Below are positions 26,187 through 36,014 of a stretch of 64,000 nt of DNA, piece by piece (the first letter of the stretch is position 1; every line of letters begins with the position of its first letter). The notes under the pieces were generated by a model. That model was not told where the DNA came from. It did not search any database and was given only the letters and a program-made list of their open reading frames with translations. Source of the DNA: Leptospira chreensis (lineage in GTDB: Bacteria > Spirochaetota > Leptospiria > Leptospirales > Leptospiraceae); assembly GCF_016919165.1 (NCBI RefSeq), contig NZ_JAFFPS010000039.1, positions 74,054 to 138,053 of the forward strand, written 5' to 3'. The translations under genes were made by a program, and so were the position numbers.

Positions 26187-27659
26187 ATGATAGATAGTTT
26201 TACCTTACAAGCCCTTGTTATTTCCACACTCATATTATTTTCTATTCTATCGAGTAAACTATTCTTCCGTTTTGGATTTCCTATATTACTAATTTTTTTA
26301 ACCTTTGGTATGTTAGCTGGTGCTGATGGCCCAGGTCAAATTGATTTTAGTGATTATGGATTGGCCCAGTCCATTGGAATTTTTGCTTTAATTTATATTT
26401 TGTTTTTGGGCGGACTTGAAAGTGAGTGGGATAGTTTAAAAAACTTCCTCGCTGTCGGGATTCGTTTGTCTATCATCGGAACCATCCTTACTGCCCTCAT
26501 TTTGGGTGTTGTCATTCATTATTTATTTCCTGTACTCGGGTTTATGGAGTCCTTTTTACTCGGATCCATAGTCAGTGCGACCGATGCGGCTTCTGTTTTT
26601 AATATTTTCAAAACAGATTCAACGGATCTTCCTGTCCATTTAAAGAAAATCATTGAATTTGAATCTGGGTCGAATGATGCGGTGGGGGTTCTTCTCACCA
26701 CCATCTTTATGAATCTCATCAGTGCGGATGCCAGTTTCAGCGGATTTCAATTTTTCCGATTCTTTGTGATGCAAGTTCTTGTGGGAATGATGATGGGATA
26801 TAGTTTGGGTATCCTCATTCTTTATTTGATGAACTCCGTCAAACTCGGGTATGACGGTCTTTATTTAGTTTTTATTACGGCCTCGGTTCCATTCATTTAT
26901 GCAGTGACCACTGTCTTTCAAGGGAATGGATTTTTAGCAGTATACATCGCTGGTATTATTGTTGGTCGAAACAAATTCATTCATAAAAAATCTATCTTTC
27001 GATTCTTGAATGGATATGTTTGGATTTTGCAAATTGGTATGTTCCTTTGTTTTGGCCTTTTGGTATATCCCACTCGTATGGCCAATATTTGGGTACCGGG
27101 ACTTCTCATTGGGGTATTACTCATTCTTTTTGCAAGACCACTGGCGGTGTTTATTTCTCTCTTCAAAGTGAAGTTACCTGTCAGAGAAAAACTATTTATA
27201 TCTTGGGTCGGCCTTCGTGGCGCTTCGCCCATTATCCTTGCTACCTTTCCCATAGCCCAAGGTCTTGTTTGGGGAGATTTACTCTTTCATATTGTTTTCT
27301 TTGTGGTTCTTGTTTCTCTTCTGGTCCAAGGTTCTCTGATCCCTCGAGTGGCCCAGTGGTTAGGAATTTTGAAAAAGGATCCAGATCGTAAAATTTACCA
27401 CCCTACCGACTTTGATAACATCGAGTTTCCAGGGATGACCTTACAAGAGTTAATTGTTCCTTATAACTCCAGTGTGGTGGACAAAGCCCTATTTGAAATC
27501 AAACTTCCAGAACAGTCTCATATCCTACTCATTGCCCGGGGGGAACAGTTTTTAATTCCTTCTGGGAACACGCAAGTGAAAGGTGGGGATGTGATTTGGG
27601 TGCTAGCAAAAGACGAGGTGATGCCAATCATCGGTCGAACCTTTATGGCAATTTCATAA
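26187..27659 (+). CDS. Potassium/proton antiporter (NhaP2/CvrA type)
   Basis: 490 residues. The first ~380 form a CPA1 antiporter with about 12 helices, including the signature segment GSIVSATDAASVFNI (the antiporter DA motif) and FESGSNDAVGVLLTTIF. A cytoplasmic RCK/TrkA-C-type domain (about 400-485, EFPGMTLQELIVPYNSSV with FLIPSGNTQVKGGDVIWVLA) follows, as in CvrA/NhaP2. It would exchange K+ or other monovalent cations for protons and respond to nucleotides or osmotic state. The 3' end overlaps the convergent permease gene by 6 bp. Confidence 0.9.
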   Translation: MIDSFTLQALVISTLILFSILSSKLFFRFGFPILLIFLTFGMLAGADGPGQIDFSDYGLAQSIGIFALIYILFLGGLESEWDSLKNFLAVGIRLSIIGTILTALILGVVIHYLFPVLGFMESFLLGSIVSATDAASVFNIFKTDSTDLPVHLKKIIEFESGSNDAVGVLLTTIFMNLISADASFSGFQFFRFFVMQVLVGMMMGYSLGILILYLMNSVKLGYDGLYLVFITASVPFIYAVTTVFQGNGFLAVYIAGIIVGRNKFIHKKSIFRFLNGYVWILQIGMFLCFGLLVYPTRMANIWVPGLLIGVLLILFARPLAVFISLFKVKLPVREKLFISWVGLRGASPIILATFPIAQGLVWGDLLFHIVFFVVLVSLLVQGSLIPRVAQWLGILKKDPDRKIYHPTDFDNIEFPGMTLQELIVPYNSSVVDKALFEIKLPEQSHILLIARGEQFLIPSGNTQVKGGDVIWVLAKDEVMPIIGRTFMAIS

Positions 27660-29033
27660 AGGTTGATTTTTAACTTTTGCCATTTTTTTATCTAACCGAA
27701 ATCCGTAATAAACAGGAAGGGCAATGAGGGTGATCATTAGTCCCCATCCTGCGGTTACCGGCTTTTCGATAAAGAGAATGACCATCACAGCCACATTGGC
27801 TAAAATATAAAGTATGATAGGCAAAGGATAAAAAGGAATTTTATAATCGGATTTCATTCCCATCTTTTCAAACCGAAAAGGTGTAGCGGCCGTTAGGCAA
27901 GAAAGAATGAGAATGGAACAAGTGATCATATACAGTAGGGCTTCGATTTCTTTTACAAATAAAAAGAGAATGGCAACAAAAGCCTGAAAGAAAATAGAAA
28001 CATAGGGGCTATGCCATTTGGGATGGATTTTGGAAAAGGATGGCAAAAACACTCCGTCTCTTGCCATAGCAAAATACACCCGACTTCCTCCTATTAGGAT
28101 GGCCGACATCGATCCTAAAATCACCCAAGCAATGAAACTTGTTGTGAGTATGGAATAATTAGCACCAAATAACTTTTGAAAGGCGATGGCACCAATTCCA
28201 TCTTGGCCTGCCAACTCTTCAATCGGAGCCGAAATCACAAAAAGCAAATTGATGGCAAAATACAAACCGGCCACAAGAAAACAAGCAGAGATAGCGGAAC
28301 GAACTATGGTTTTCTCAGGGTTCTTTACTTCTTCTGCGATATAAGTAATCATATTCCAGCCCAAGTAAGAAAAAGAAACCGGAACAATTCCAATCAAAAT
28401 CTTAGAATAAAAAGAAAGTTTGGTAATGTTGGGAAAAGGAGAGTTCCATAAATAAGACCAGTTGGTATTTCCAATGGAAAACCCAAGGGCCAAAAAAAGA
28501 AGGAGTCCTGTAATTTTTAAAACCGCAAATACATTTTGTACGCGAACCGCAGACTTAATCCCAAAAAAGTTCAGACCACTAAAAAATACAATTGGTACAA
28601 CTCCAATAAAGGTAATAGAACTAATTTGTAAATCCAAACCTAACAAAGTGTATGTGGGGGATTCCCAAACGGGAAGTCCTGGAAATAAAATTTGAATGTA
28701 TTTGCCGAAAGCAAGTGCGAGTACAGAAACGCAGGCGGAGAAATTTGTGAGTAGAGAAGACCAACCACTCATAAAAGCAATAGCAGGTGAGTAAGCTACT
28801 TTTAGATAAACATAATCTCCCCCAGCAAAGGGAAGAAGCCGTGCAGCATAAGCATAGGTAATGGAACCGGAGAGAGCGAGGAGTCCGCCGACAAGCCAAC
28901 AGAGTAGGACAATCCAAAGATTTCCTGTTTCTTTGATCAAATAACCAGAAGTGAAAAAAATTCCCGAACCCACCATGGAGGAGAATAGGACGGAAATGGA
29001 ATCAAAAGTATTGAGGGAACGTTTTAATTCCAA
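27654..29033 (-). CDS. APC-family amino acid permease
   Basis: 459 residues from a TTG start. About 12 hydrophobic helices, with the family start LNTFDSISVLFSSMVGSGIFFTSGY and conserved unwound helix segments GSGIF and SFSYLGWNMITYIAEEVKNPEKTI. This family takes up amino acids or polyamines or exchanges them for products. It follows the 172-residue gene with no intergenic space (stop at 29034, TTG at 29033), so the two are likely co-translated. The substrate is unresolved. Confidence 0.9.
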   Translation of the reverse strand: MELKRSLNTFDSISVLFSSMVGSGIFFTSGYLIKETGNLWIVLLCWLVGGLLALSGSITYAYAARLLPFAGGDYVYLKVAYSPAIAFMSGWSSLLTNFSACVSVLALAFGKYIQILFPGLPVWESPTYTLLGLDLQISSITFIGVVPIVFFSGLNFFGIKSAVRVQNVFAVLKITGLLLFLALGFSIGNTNWSYLWNSPFPNITKLSFYSKILIGIVPVSFSYLGWNMITYIAEEVKNPEKTIVRSAISACFLVAGLYFAINLLFVISAPIEELAGQDGIGAIAFQKLFGANYSILTTSFIAWVILGSMSAILIGGSRVYFAMARDGVFLPSFSKIHPKWHSPYVSIFFQAFVAILFLFVKEIEALLYMITCSILILSCLTAATPFRFEKMGMKSDYKIPFYPLPIILYILANVAVMVILFIEKPVTAGWGLMITLIALPVYYGFRLDKKMAKVKNQPL

Positions 29034-29552
29034 TTAACCGCCGAGGAGTCTTTTTACCATGGTTTCAGAAATTGGTTTCATCGAAGCCGTGGATACAGTT
29101 CCAATTTTACCTTTGAACTCTTCCGGACTTAACATCATTCCAAGAGAAAAGATATTTTCACCTTCTACTTCTTTTTTCTTAAGTTCCGCAAGTAGGCTTG
29201 AGATATTGCCTTTGCTATTTTCTAAAATTTCTGGTTTGGTTGCTTTGTTATCACCTAACTCTGGAAACAGTGGTTCCCCTTCAAAAAGAAGTTCTTTGAG
29301 TTTGTTTTCTTCTTGAGTGGCATCTTCCAAAAGACCAATCCGAGATTGTTCCTTGGAAAGTTGTTTTTGCAGTTCCGTAAGTCGTGATTGGATATTGTGG
29401 TATTGAACAGGAAGGCTGACAACGAAGTCTGATTTTTCATCTGACTTTTGTACGGTGGTTCCTGTTTTTCCAGAACCGACATCTTTAGTGTCTTTTTTGT
29501 CCTGGACTAATTTTTCTGCTGAGTTGAGGAGACGATTGAGACGAACATCCAT
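29034..29552 (-). CDS. Hypothetical coiled-coil protein
   Basis: 172 residues, no signal peptide. It has a Lys- and Asp-rich N-terminus, a coiled coil (YHNIQSRLTELQKQLSKEQSRIGLLEDATQEENKLKELLFEGEP) and a C-terminal region (LSSLLAELKKKEVEG, then MLSPEEFKGKIG) that resembles nothing I can name. A good ribosome binding site (AAGGAAGG, 9 nt before the ATG) is present. It directly precedes the APC permease gene. I recall it only as a conserved leptospiral unknown. Confidence 0.7.
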   Translation of the reverse strand: MDVRLNRLLNSAEKLVQDKKDTKDVGSGKTGTTVQKSDEKSDFVVSLPVQYHNIQSRLTELQKQLSKEQSRIGLLEDATQEENKLKELLFEGEPLFPELGDNKATKPEILENSKGNISSLLAELKKKEVEGENIFSLGMMLSPEEFKGKIGTVSTASMKPISETMVKRLLGG

Positions 29553-29725
29553 GTCCTACCTTCCTTGGTAAAGGCCTTATGTCTCGGCGGTGCCTGGACA
29601 CAAATCCTGTGACTACCTGTCTAATTTTCGGTTAGCCTGTACAAGGAAAATAAACTTTTTCTAAAAAAAGTAAAGAATTATTAAAGTTGACTGGGGTTTT
29701 TGCAAGGTTTTGCTTGTGGGAGTTT

Positions 29726-30691
29726 ATGGAAAGAAACCAATTTCTTCTCTTTCTCTCCTTTTTGTTCTCCACAATTGCCACAATTCTCGGAATTGCCATC
29801 TTGGTATCTGGATCGAGCCTCGCCCGTTTCTCTAGTGGTACCGGCGGAAGTCTTTTCCAAGCCAGTGAAATTGGAGCTGTCGTCATACCCATCGTAGGTG
29901 AAATCCACTCCGGTGAGTCTACTTTTGATTCGACTGGCGCGGATACCGTTTTACGCCAATTACGCGAGCTGGAAGAGGATGGAAATGTCAAAGGGATCCT
30001 TCTCGAGATCAACTCTCCCGGTGGAACGGTCGCTGCCTCCCAAGAGATTTTTAATGAACTCCTTCATTTACGAAAAACCAAAAAGATTGTCGTGAGTATG
30101 AAAGACGTGGCTGCCTCCGGTGGTTACTACATCGCTGCTGCTTCTGATTATATCTTTGCTCAAAATGGAACGATTACAGGCTCCATTGGGGTCATCTCTT
30201 TTGCACCTAACGTCAAGGGACTTCTTGACCGGTATGGGGTAGGGGTTCGCACTTATAAAGCAGGAAAGTACAAAGATATGTATTCTCCGTTTCGCGACTC
30301 CACGAACGAAGAAGATGATATGATCGCCAAACAGTTGCAAGACACCTATCGCAAGTTTGTGGAAGATGTTGCCAAAGGACGAAACAAAACCGTTAAGTCC
30401 ATTGAAGAGTTGGCTGAGGGTAAAATTTATTCTGGTGAAGATGCTTTTCGCAACAAACTTGTAGATGATATTGGAGGAAGAAGGGAAGCTCATAAAAAAC
30501 TTTCTGAACTTTGCCAATACGATGGACTCATTCCTCTTTTTGAACAAGAGATTTCTCCCTTCGATCGATTTTTACAAACCTTGGGTGTAAAGTTTTTTGG
30601 AGACAATTCTCATGTATCCAAAATTCGTTCTCTTATCCAATCGCAAGTTTTAGTCATTTTGCCTACGGCTCTTGGAAAATTGATGTTATGA
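29726..30691 (+). CDS. sppA: Signal peptide peptidase SppA (S49 family)
   Basis: 321 residues from ATG 29726-29728; an in-frame TTG at 29687 is less likely. An N-terminal membrane anchor ([22 protein letters not shown]) precedes the S49 serine protease domain: [27 protein letters not shown], the nucleophile segment [16 protein letters not shown] (near residue 129) and [13 protein letters not shown] with the catalytic lysine (near 177). It degrades cleaved signal peptides in the inner membrane, with its catalytic domain in the periplasm. Its stop overlaps the next gene start (ATGA). Confidence 0.94.
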   Translation: MERNQFLLFLSFLFSTIATILGIAILVSGSSLARFSSGTGGSLFQASEIGAVVIPIVGEIHSGESTFDSTGADTVLRQLRELEEDGNVKGILLEINSPGGTVAASQEIFNELLHLRKTKKIVVSMKDVAASGGYYIAAASDYIFAQNGTITGSIGVISFAPNVKGLLDRYGVGVRTYKAGKYKDMYSPFRDSTNEEDDMIAKQLQDTYRKFVEDVAKGRNKTVKSIEELAEGKIYSGEDAFRNKLVDDIGGRREAHKKLSELCQYDGLIPLFEQEISPFDRFLQTLGVKFFGDNSHVSKIRSLIQSQVLVILPTALGKLML

Positions 30692-31296
30692 GAGATTTTT
30701 TCTTTGATTTAGTTGATGTATTGGAATTGGTATTTTTGGATCCGCTTCGTTATTCGGAGGAGATCCAAGAGATCCCGTTTGCCGCAAGTCCCGTATCCAG
30801 CTGGTTGTTTTCGGTTCTTGCCGCCTTATCTCTGTCAGTGGGGATGAGTATCCTTTCTGCTCCCTATACCATTTCCACCATATCCTTTTTGTTTTTTGGT
30901 TTTATTGCCAATTTGTTTATGTTTCGTTTTTTCCCTTTCTTTTATTCTTTAGTGGCTGACTACTACGTACAAAAAAAAGGAAGATCTCAAAAACTTCTGT
31001 TTTTGTTGCTGTTTGCAAGACATTCAGTCGTATTGTTTTTGTTATTTGCTCCCGTGAGTATTGTCTTTCATGCCGTTGGGCTTTCTGGACTTGGATCGGG
31101 TTTCTTTTTGTTATTAACTTTTGTATTGTTATATTGTTTGGCCCTCTCTCGTGGACTGAAATCTATTTATGAATTAAGAAATCGTGACTCGCTAAAGTTT
31201 TCATTTTATGCTCTTGGCCTTACGATCTTATTTCCTTTCCTTATGAATTTATATACTGCCACTAGTATATTCCAATCGATTTCAGGTGGTTTATAG
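30688..31296 (+). CDS. Hypothetical membrane protein (Yip1-like)
   Basis: 202 residues, about five hydrophobic helices, beginning [20 protein letters not shown] with a soluble N-terminal segment. The layout and the motif [17 protein letters not shown] recall Yip1-type membrane proteins, but the match is weak. It overlaps the sppA stop by 4 bp and is followed directly by surE, so sppA, this gene and surE probably form one operon. Function unknown. Confidence 0.75.
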   Translation: MRDFFFDLVDVLELVFLDPLRYSEEIQEIPFAASPVSSWLFSVLAALSLSVGMSILSAPYTISTISFLFFGFIANLFMFRFFPFFYSLVADYYVQKKGRSQKLLFLLLFARHSVVLFLLFAPVSIVFHAVGLSGLGSGFFLLLTFVLLYCLALSRGLKSIYELRNRDSLKFSFYALGLTILFPFLMNLYTATSIFQSISGGL

Positions 31297-32037
31297 TTGA
31301 ATTTACTCATCACGAATGACGACGGAATTTCTTCCGCCGGAATTAAAGCATTGGAGCGTGTTCTTGGAAAATCCTATAACACATATCTCATTGCGCCTTT
31401 AAAAGAACGTTCTGTTACTTCTATGGCACTCACTGTATTCCAAGGAATGCGAGTGGAACGAATCAATGACAATCATTACATTGCTGACGGATTTCCCGCC
31501 GACTGTGTGAACATTGGTTTGTATGCAGAGATCTTTCCTAAAATTGATTTTGTAATCTCTGGAATCAACCGCGGTGTGAATATGGGATACGATGTCCATT
31601 ATTCAGGAACTGTGGGTGCGGCCAAACATGGAGCCCTTCATGGAATTCCAGCCCTTGCCGTGAGTTCCGGTCGTATTGATCCAGATGATGGTTATGAGAG
31701 AGAAGCCGAACTTGTTTTATCTTTTCTCGCAAAATACAAATCACAAATCCAATCGGGTGAAGTTTGGAATCTAAACTTTCCCCCAGAAATTGCTGGATCG
31801 GGGACCATTGACGAACTTGTATTCACAAGGCTTGGTCGCAGGCGTTATACAGAGAAGTATGAAAAAAAACAAATCATCGAAGGTGTCAGCGAATTTCAGT
31901 TAAACGGAAGTTTACTCGGACACGATCAAGAAACAGGAACCGACTTTGAAGCCTACAATCTTGGAAAACTTCCTGTCACTCCCATCCAATTGGACTTAAC
32001 AGAAAAGAAACGACTTACGGAATTACAATCCAAATAA
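31297..32037 (+). CDS. surE: 5'/3'-nucleotidase SurE
   Basis: 246 residues from a TTG directly after the previous stop. SurE dephosphorylates nucleoside monophosphates and short polyphosphates in the cytoplasm, using a divalent metal. The metal-binding start [15 protein letters not shown] (paired Asp, then S/N), the TSMALTVFQ segment, [36 protein letters not shown] and GIPALAVS are all canonical. It is likely translated with the upstream membrane-protein gene; the TPR gene follows after 4 bp. Confidence 0.95.
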   Translation: MNLLITNDDGISSAGIKALERVLGKSYNTYLIAPLKERSVTSMALTVFQGMRVERINDNHYIADGFPADCVNIGLYAEIFPKIDFVISGINRGVNMGYDVHYSGTVGAAKHGALHGIPALAVSSGRIDPDDGYEREAELVLSFLAKYKSQIQSGEVWNLNFPPEIAGSGTIDELVFTRLGRRRYTEKYEKKQIIEGVSEFQLNGSLLGHDQETGTDFEAYNLGKLPVTPIQLDLTEKKRLTELQSK

Positions 32038-32041
32038 CACA

Positions 32042-32713
32042 ATGGCAGAAGAAACAGACTACCTCGGTTACATGAATAAAGGCAATTATGCCATGGCGCT
32101 GAATCTTTTGGATCAGGCCTTACTCCAAAATCCTGAAGATCCCATTCTTTTGTATAATTTTGCCCTCTGTTGTTTCCAGACAAAAAACTTCAAAAAATCA
32201 ATCCAAGTCCTGGATCGAATTCTCGGTGAATACCCAGGCTTCATTGAACTGGATAATGTTTACCGGCTGAAAGTATTTGCTCTTGTAGAACTAAAAGATT
32301 GGGAAACTGCCGAGTCCATTATCAAAGAACGATTGCAAGTGGCAGTGGATGATCCCAAACTCCTTTCTTTTTTGGCCCATGTGTATGAATATACTCATCG
32401 GTTGGAAGAAGCCATTGAAATCCACCGCCGTATCTTAAGGCATACTCCCGATTACAAAAACAGCCTAAATTCATTGGGTTATTTACTCGCATTAAAGAAA
32501 AAAATCAGCACAGAAGAACGATCGGAAGCCATTCGTTCCTTAAAAAAAGCATTGGAACTGGATCCAAACAACCCGGCTTACCTGGATTCCTTTGGTTATT
32601 TTCTCCAAACCATAGGAAAACCTGAGGAGGCTTGGAAGGCCTACCGCAAAGCCCTGCAAAAGAACCCAAATCATCCCGTTCTTCTAGAAAGATTGAAGAA
32701 CCTGAAGAAATAA
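32042..32713 (+). CDS. TPR-repeat protein
   Basis: 223 residues, soluble, made of several TPR units: NYAMALNLLDQALLQNPEDPILLYNFALCCFQT, FKKSIQVLDRILGEYPG, and later LEEAIEIHRRILRHTPDYKNSLNSLGYLLAL and SEAIRSLKKALELDPNNPAYLDSFGYFL. TPRs mediate protein-protein interactions. No catalytic domain. It follows surE after 4 bp and closes the sppA-surE operon. The tRNA cluster begins 60 bp downstream. Confidence 0.88.
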   Translation: MAEETDYLGYMNKGNYAMALNLLDQALLQNPEDPILLYNFALCCFQTKNFKKSIQVLDRILGEYPGFIELDNVYRLKVFALVELKDWETAESIIKERLQVAVDDPKLLSFLAHVYEYTHRLEEAIEIHRRILRHTPDYKNSLNSLGYLLALKKKISTEERSEAIRSLKKALELDPNNPAYLDSFGYFLQTIGKPEEAWKAYRKALQKNPNHPVLLERLKNLKK

Positions 32714-32725
32714 ATCTCCCTTTTG

Positions 32726-32754
32726 TTGACACAGTCCTTCTGCCAAAAACACTG
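32726..32754 (+). promoter_or_regulatory. Possible promoter of the tRNA cluster
   Basis: A perfect -35 TTGACA (32726-32731) lies 47 bp before tRNA-Pro, but the -10 is weak (ACACTG at 17-bp spacing). A strong position with a poor -10, so this is tentative. Confidence 0.3.
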
Positions 32755-32772
32755 GTGATTCAAGGACTTTCT

Positions 32773-32844
32773 CGGGATGTAGCGCAGTGGTAGCGCATCT
32801 GTTTTGGGTACAGAGGGTCGCAGGTTCAAATCCTGTCATCCCGA
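32773..32844 (+). tRNA. tRNA-Pro (anticodon TGG)
   Basis: Acceptor stem CGGGATG pairs with CATCCCG. The anticodon loop is TTTTGGGTA (anticodon TGG) and the T arm GGTTCAAATCC is standard. Discriminator A at 32844; no encoded CCA. First of three tRNA genes in tandem. Confidence 0.95.
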
Positions 32845-32861
32845 ATCAGTTGGTTCTATCC

Positions 32862-32935
32862 GACCCGGTAGCTCAGCTGGATAGAGCAACTGCCTTCTAA
32901 GCAGTTGGTCGGGGGTTCGAATCCCTCCCGGGTCA
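32862..32935 (+). tRNA. tRNA-Arg (anticodon TCT)
   Basis: Acceptor stem GACCCGG with CCGGGTC. Anticodon loop CTTCTAA with anticodon TCT for AGA/AGG codons, and T arm GGTTCGAATCC. Discriminator A at 32935. It starts 17 bp after tRNA-Pro, consistent with one transcript. Confidence 0.95.
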
Positions 32936-32950
32936 AGATGTTTTAGAAAT

Positions 32951-33023
32951 GGTGGATGTAGTTCAGCGGTAGAGCCCTGGTTTGTGGTACCAGTCGTCGC
33001 GGGTTCGAATCCCGTCATCCACC
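32951..33023 (+). tRNA. tRNA-His (anticodon GTG)
   Basis: Acceptor stem GTGGATG pairs with CATCCAC. The extra 5' G (32951) pairs with C73 (33023), the tRNA-His identity feature. Anticodon loop TTTGTGGTA (GTG), T arm GGTTCGAATCC. Last gene of the tRNA cluster. Confidence 0.95.
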
Positions 33024-33207
33024 CATTCGTTAATTTCCCCTTCAATGTTTAAATCCCCATAAAAATGCCTCGCGCGCCTCGCGTTCGCCTGGCCTTCCGT
33101 GGCCAGAACTCCCGCCCGCATCCATTCATGGCTGCTTTTCGTCACCCATTGTCCTTTGAGGAAAAAGATTCGAATTTGTTGGGAAGCTTGGTTCGAATGA
33201 TAAGTTA

Positions 33208-33675
33208 TTAAGATACCAGTTTTGACTTTGTGAATATCTTCAGATGGAAATAGCGAACTAAAGGACCAACGACAACAAGTTGGGCTACGAGTGCCATTGG
33301 ATAGTTTTTGATCACAGAACTTATATAATGTTCCAGAAAATGATTTTCTGTTCCAACGTTGATTAGTGTAGTGATGAGTGTCATCAGCAGACACATCCCA
33401 GTTACCATAAGGAATACCATAACAAGAATGTGTTTAAACTTTGGATCTGTAGGTGATACTAGAATTTTATGCAATTTATGTACATTATGACTCACTATTA
33501 ATTGTTCAACAGCAAATGCGATTAGGAATATGGGAACAAATTGTTTTATGATCAATATTATTGTCTCTGTATGAAAACCAAATATCAAAACCATGTTATA
33601 CGATAACATTATCGTTGCCATACCAATAGTCATCATAGTAGAAAAAGCTAATTCTTCTTTTAGTGTTCGATTCAA
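33208..33675 (-). CDS. DUF2798 family membrane protein
   Basis: 155 residues from a TTG start with GAGGAG 7 nt upstream. Four hydrophobic helices in two hairpin pairs. The second pair ends NYPMALVAQLVVVGPLVRYF, the DUF2798 signature. Function unknown. The 3' flank (33024-33207, between tRNA-His and this gene) is GC-rich, with a CTGGCC/GGCCAG hairpin near 33090-33110, but carries no gene I can support. Confidence 0.8.
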   Translation of the reverse strand: MNRTLKEELAFSTMMTIGMATIMLSYNMVLIFGFHTETIILIIKQFVPIFLIAFAVEQLIVSHNVHKLHKILVSPTDPKFKHILVMVFLMVTGMCLLMTLITTLINVGTENHFLEHYISSVIKNYPMALVAQLVVVGPLVRYFHLKIFTKSKLVS

Positions 33676-33877
33676 AATTTCTCCTCTTCATTTTACTAAA
33701 AATGAAATCAGGAGCATCATTATTTTTTTGGTTCATTTTGGCAATAGCATTCATAGGACAAGATCGTTAGTTGCGTGTTTCATTAGTTTGACACCAAAGA
33801 AACATAAATGAATTTGATTTAAATTTTAGGTTGTAGTTTTATTCGGGGTTAAATCGTAACTCGTCGAATGAATATCC

Positions 33878-34477
33878 TTACATATTGTTTTCTTCCGGAC
33901 TCCAGTCGTATTCGATCCGTTTGGCTACTCGTGTCGCCACCTCTAATCCAAATAGTTGTTGTAGAAGATAAAAACTTAAATGAATGCCGGAGGAGATTCC
34001 GCCAGATGTTAGAATTTTTCCACTATCAGTATATCTAGTGTTTGTTTTTACATTTAACAAAGGATAGTTTTTCTTTAGAGTATCGATATCCATCCAATGT
34101 GTGGTAACTTCTAAACCGTCTAAAAGACCAACTTCTGCTAGAAGAAATGCTCCTGTACAAATAGAAGCTAAATGCTTAACTTTTAAGTATTTAGCTTTAA
34201 TCCAACTAAGAGTTGTTTGATTTTTGATCTCTAACTCTTCTGCACCATAACCTCCAGGAACTATCAGAATGTCCATTGCAGGGCAATTGGAATAATCAAA
34301 ATTAGGTAAAACCATCAATCCATTCCGTGCAGGGATGGGAGAAAGATTTTCTGCCACTAAAAATACCTGGCATAATTTCTTACGGTCGTTAGTTTCTGCG
34401 AGGGAAAAAACTTCAAAGGGGCCAGCAAAGTCTAAAACTTCGACTTCTTTGAAAATTAAGATACCTATTTGCAACAT
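33878..34477 (-). CDS. DJ-1/PfpI family protein
   Basis: 199 residues, single class-I glutamine amidotransferase-like domain. The start LQIGILIFKEVEVLDFAGPFEVFS, the elbow ASICTGAFLLA with candidate nucleophile Cys near 107, and GKILTSGGISSGIHLSFYLL match DJ-1/PfpI isonitrile-hydratase or AraC-amidase-like proteins. No HTH domain, so it is not a GATase-type regulator. The substrate is unknown; the family includes chaperone-like and hydratase members. Stands alone. Confidence 0.88.
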   Translation of the reverse strand: MLQIGILIFKEVEVLDFAGPFEVFSLAETNDRKKLCQVFLVAENLSPIPARNGLMVLPNFDYSNCPAMDILIVPGGYGAEELEIKNQTTLSWIKAKYLKVKHLASICTGAFLLAEVGLLDGLEVTTHWMDIDTLKKNYPLLNVKTNTRYTDSGKILTSGGISSGIHLSFYLLQQLFGLEVATRVAKRIEYDWSPEENNM

Positions 34478-34582
34478 AAGTTCATTTTTCCTTTTTTTAC
34501 TTTACAATATAAATAATTAATTTCTAATATGGGTCGTTTGTAACGAAACAAATTTACGAATAAACTGGAAGGTTAAATTTAT

Positions 34583-34882
34583 ATGTCATTCCAAGATGCG
34601 ATCAAAGTGTGTTTACAAAAGTATGCTGATTTTAGCGGCAATGCGAAACGTCCGGAATTCTGGTGGTGGGTTGTTTTTTGCATTGTCATTAATGCAGCGA
34701 TTAGCGTGGTTCTTCCTTTTATCGCAGGAATTTTTTCCTTAGCGGTTCTTTTGCCAAGTTTGAGTGTAGGTGCACGCAGGTTGCATGATACAGGAAAAAG
34801 TGGATGGTGGCAATTGATTGGGCTTACAGGAATTGGTGTCCTTGTTCTTATTTTCTTCTGGGCTCAGAAGGGAAAAGGTTAA
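34583..34882 (+). CDS. DUF805 family membrane protein
   Basis: 99 residues. The N-terminal region YADFSGNAKRPEFWWWVVFC leads into two or three hydrophobic helices, and the middle motif LPSLSVGARRLHDTGKSGWW is the DUF805 hallmark. Inner membrane, function unknown. GGAAGG lies about 10 nt before the ATG. A long palindromic element begins 20 bp after the stop. Confidence 0.9.
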   Translation: MSFQDAIKVCLQKYADFSGNAKRPEFWWWVVFCIVINAAISVVLPFIAGIFSLAVLLPSLSVGARRLHDTGKSGWWQLIGLTGIGVLVLIFFWAQKGKG

Positions 34883-34901
34883 AATCTAAATTTCTAATAC
34901 A

Positions 34902-35039
34902 GTTCCCCTGCTAGCGTTAGGGGGACGTAGGGCTTGGTCGCCTACAATCGTTAGATGGTAGGCGACGGGAGCGTAAGCGCACCCCGAAGTGACCCGGCCC
35001 ATTTTTGGTATCATTCTACTGAAGGATGAAATGGGGAAC
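34902..35039. repeat. 138-bp GC-rich palindromic element with inverted ends
   Basis: Ends GTTCCCC (34902-34908) and GGGGAAC (35033-35039) are inverted. Inside are hairpins CCCCT/AGGGG and a perfect GTCGCCTAC/GTAGGCGAC (34937-34945 and 34958-34966). It fills the space between DUF805 and the exported-protein gene and resembles a small interspersed element. No coding potential. Confidence 0.55.
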
Positions 35040-35049
35040 GCCCCCATTC

Positions 35050-35943
35050 TTATTTTTCTTTTTCTAAAACGGTTAGGTAAACTTCTCGTAAGTCTTTGGA
35101 GAGTTTTCCTTTTTTATTGGCAAAGGTAAACATCCTAGAGTTGGACGAACCGCTGACCAGACGAGTGATTTCAGTGGATGCGGGCCAACCATTACAACCT
35201 TCATGCGACCATTCATAAATGATTTCTTTTGGTGATTCGGTTATGGTATTAAAAACCAAGGAAGGGCAGTTTTCGGAAAGTCCGTCTTTGACTGCTTTGA
35301 TAAAGGCTTCCCGATTGGAAGTGCCAATGGTTTTTAAAATATTCAATCGGTAGATTTCTGTCCAAGTTTCTATTTTTGTTTCTTCTGGTATCATCTCAAT
35401 TAATATCTGTTCGTCGTTCTCTCCCGAGTTTGCTACATACCAACGCCTGCCATCTAAGTTGCGAAGAAAGGGGGCTTTCACGGTTTCCTTTTTGATGTTT
35501 AAGTTTTTTTCCATAACTAGGCGGAGGGTTTCTTTGCTTTTTTCTGAAAAGTTGATCGGTATGTTTAAAAACTTTTTTTCGCCCTTTTTCTTTGTGATTT
35601 CGAATGTAAAAAAGAGACTCGTATTTCCAAGTTCATAAATCCATTGGTATTCTTTTTCTGTGAGAGGAAGGCTGGATAAGGAAAGAGTCCCTTGGTTGAT
35701 CTTCGCTGTTTCGGAAATTTGTTTGGTTTTTTGCGAACCTTTGACTTCATAACCATGGATACTTTCTAAATTCTCCACTTTGACATCAGCGATGAAGTTC
35801 CATCGGATTGAGGATGTATCGATAACAGGGCCCAGGCTTTTGGATTGGATCCATTCGTTATCTAACTCGGGTTTGAGTTGAGAGAAAATATCGGAAGAGA
35901 AAAAGAGTAGGGAGAATAGGAATAGAAGGATTCGTTGTATCAT
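35050..35943 (-). CDS. Exported hypothetical protein
   Basis: 297 residues. A signal peptide (MIQRILLFLFSLLFFSSDIFSQ) predicts export. The mature region is rich in beta-strands and charged residues (for example SIRWNFIADVKVENLESIHGYEV and ILIEMIPEETKIETWTEIYRLN, CPSLVFNTITE, WSHEGCNGWPASTEITRLV). I recognise no family. Two Cys near 220-255 could form a disulfide. It follows the recombinase gene after 71 bp on the same strand. Unknown function. Confidence 0.72.
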   Translation of the reverse strand: MIQRILLFLFSLLFFSSDIFSQLKPELDNEWIQSKSLGPVIDTSSIRWNFIADVKVENLESIHGYEVKGSQKTKQISETAKINQGTLSLSSLPLTEKEYQWIYELGNTSLFFTFEITKKKGEKKFLNIPINFSEKSKETLRLVMEKNLNIKKETVKAPFLRNLDGRRWYVANSGENDEQILIEMIPEETKIETWTEIYRLNILKTIGTSNREAFIKAVKDGLSENCPSLVFNTITESPKEIIYEWSHEGCNGWPASTEITRLVSGSSNSRMFTFANKKGKLSKDLREVYLTVLEKEK

Positions 35944-36014
35944 TGTTATGTTCTTGTCCTTTCGATGGGGGATTCGAATGGATAAAAATATAATGAATGT
36001 TTGGATTTCGTCAA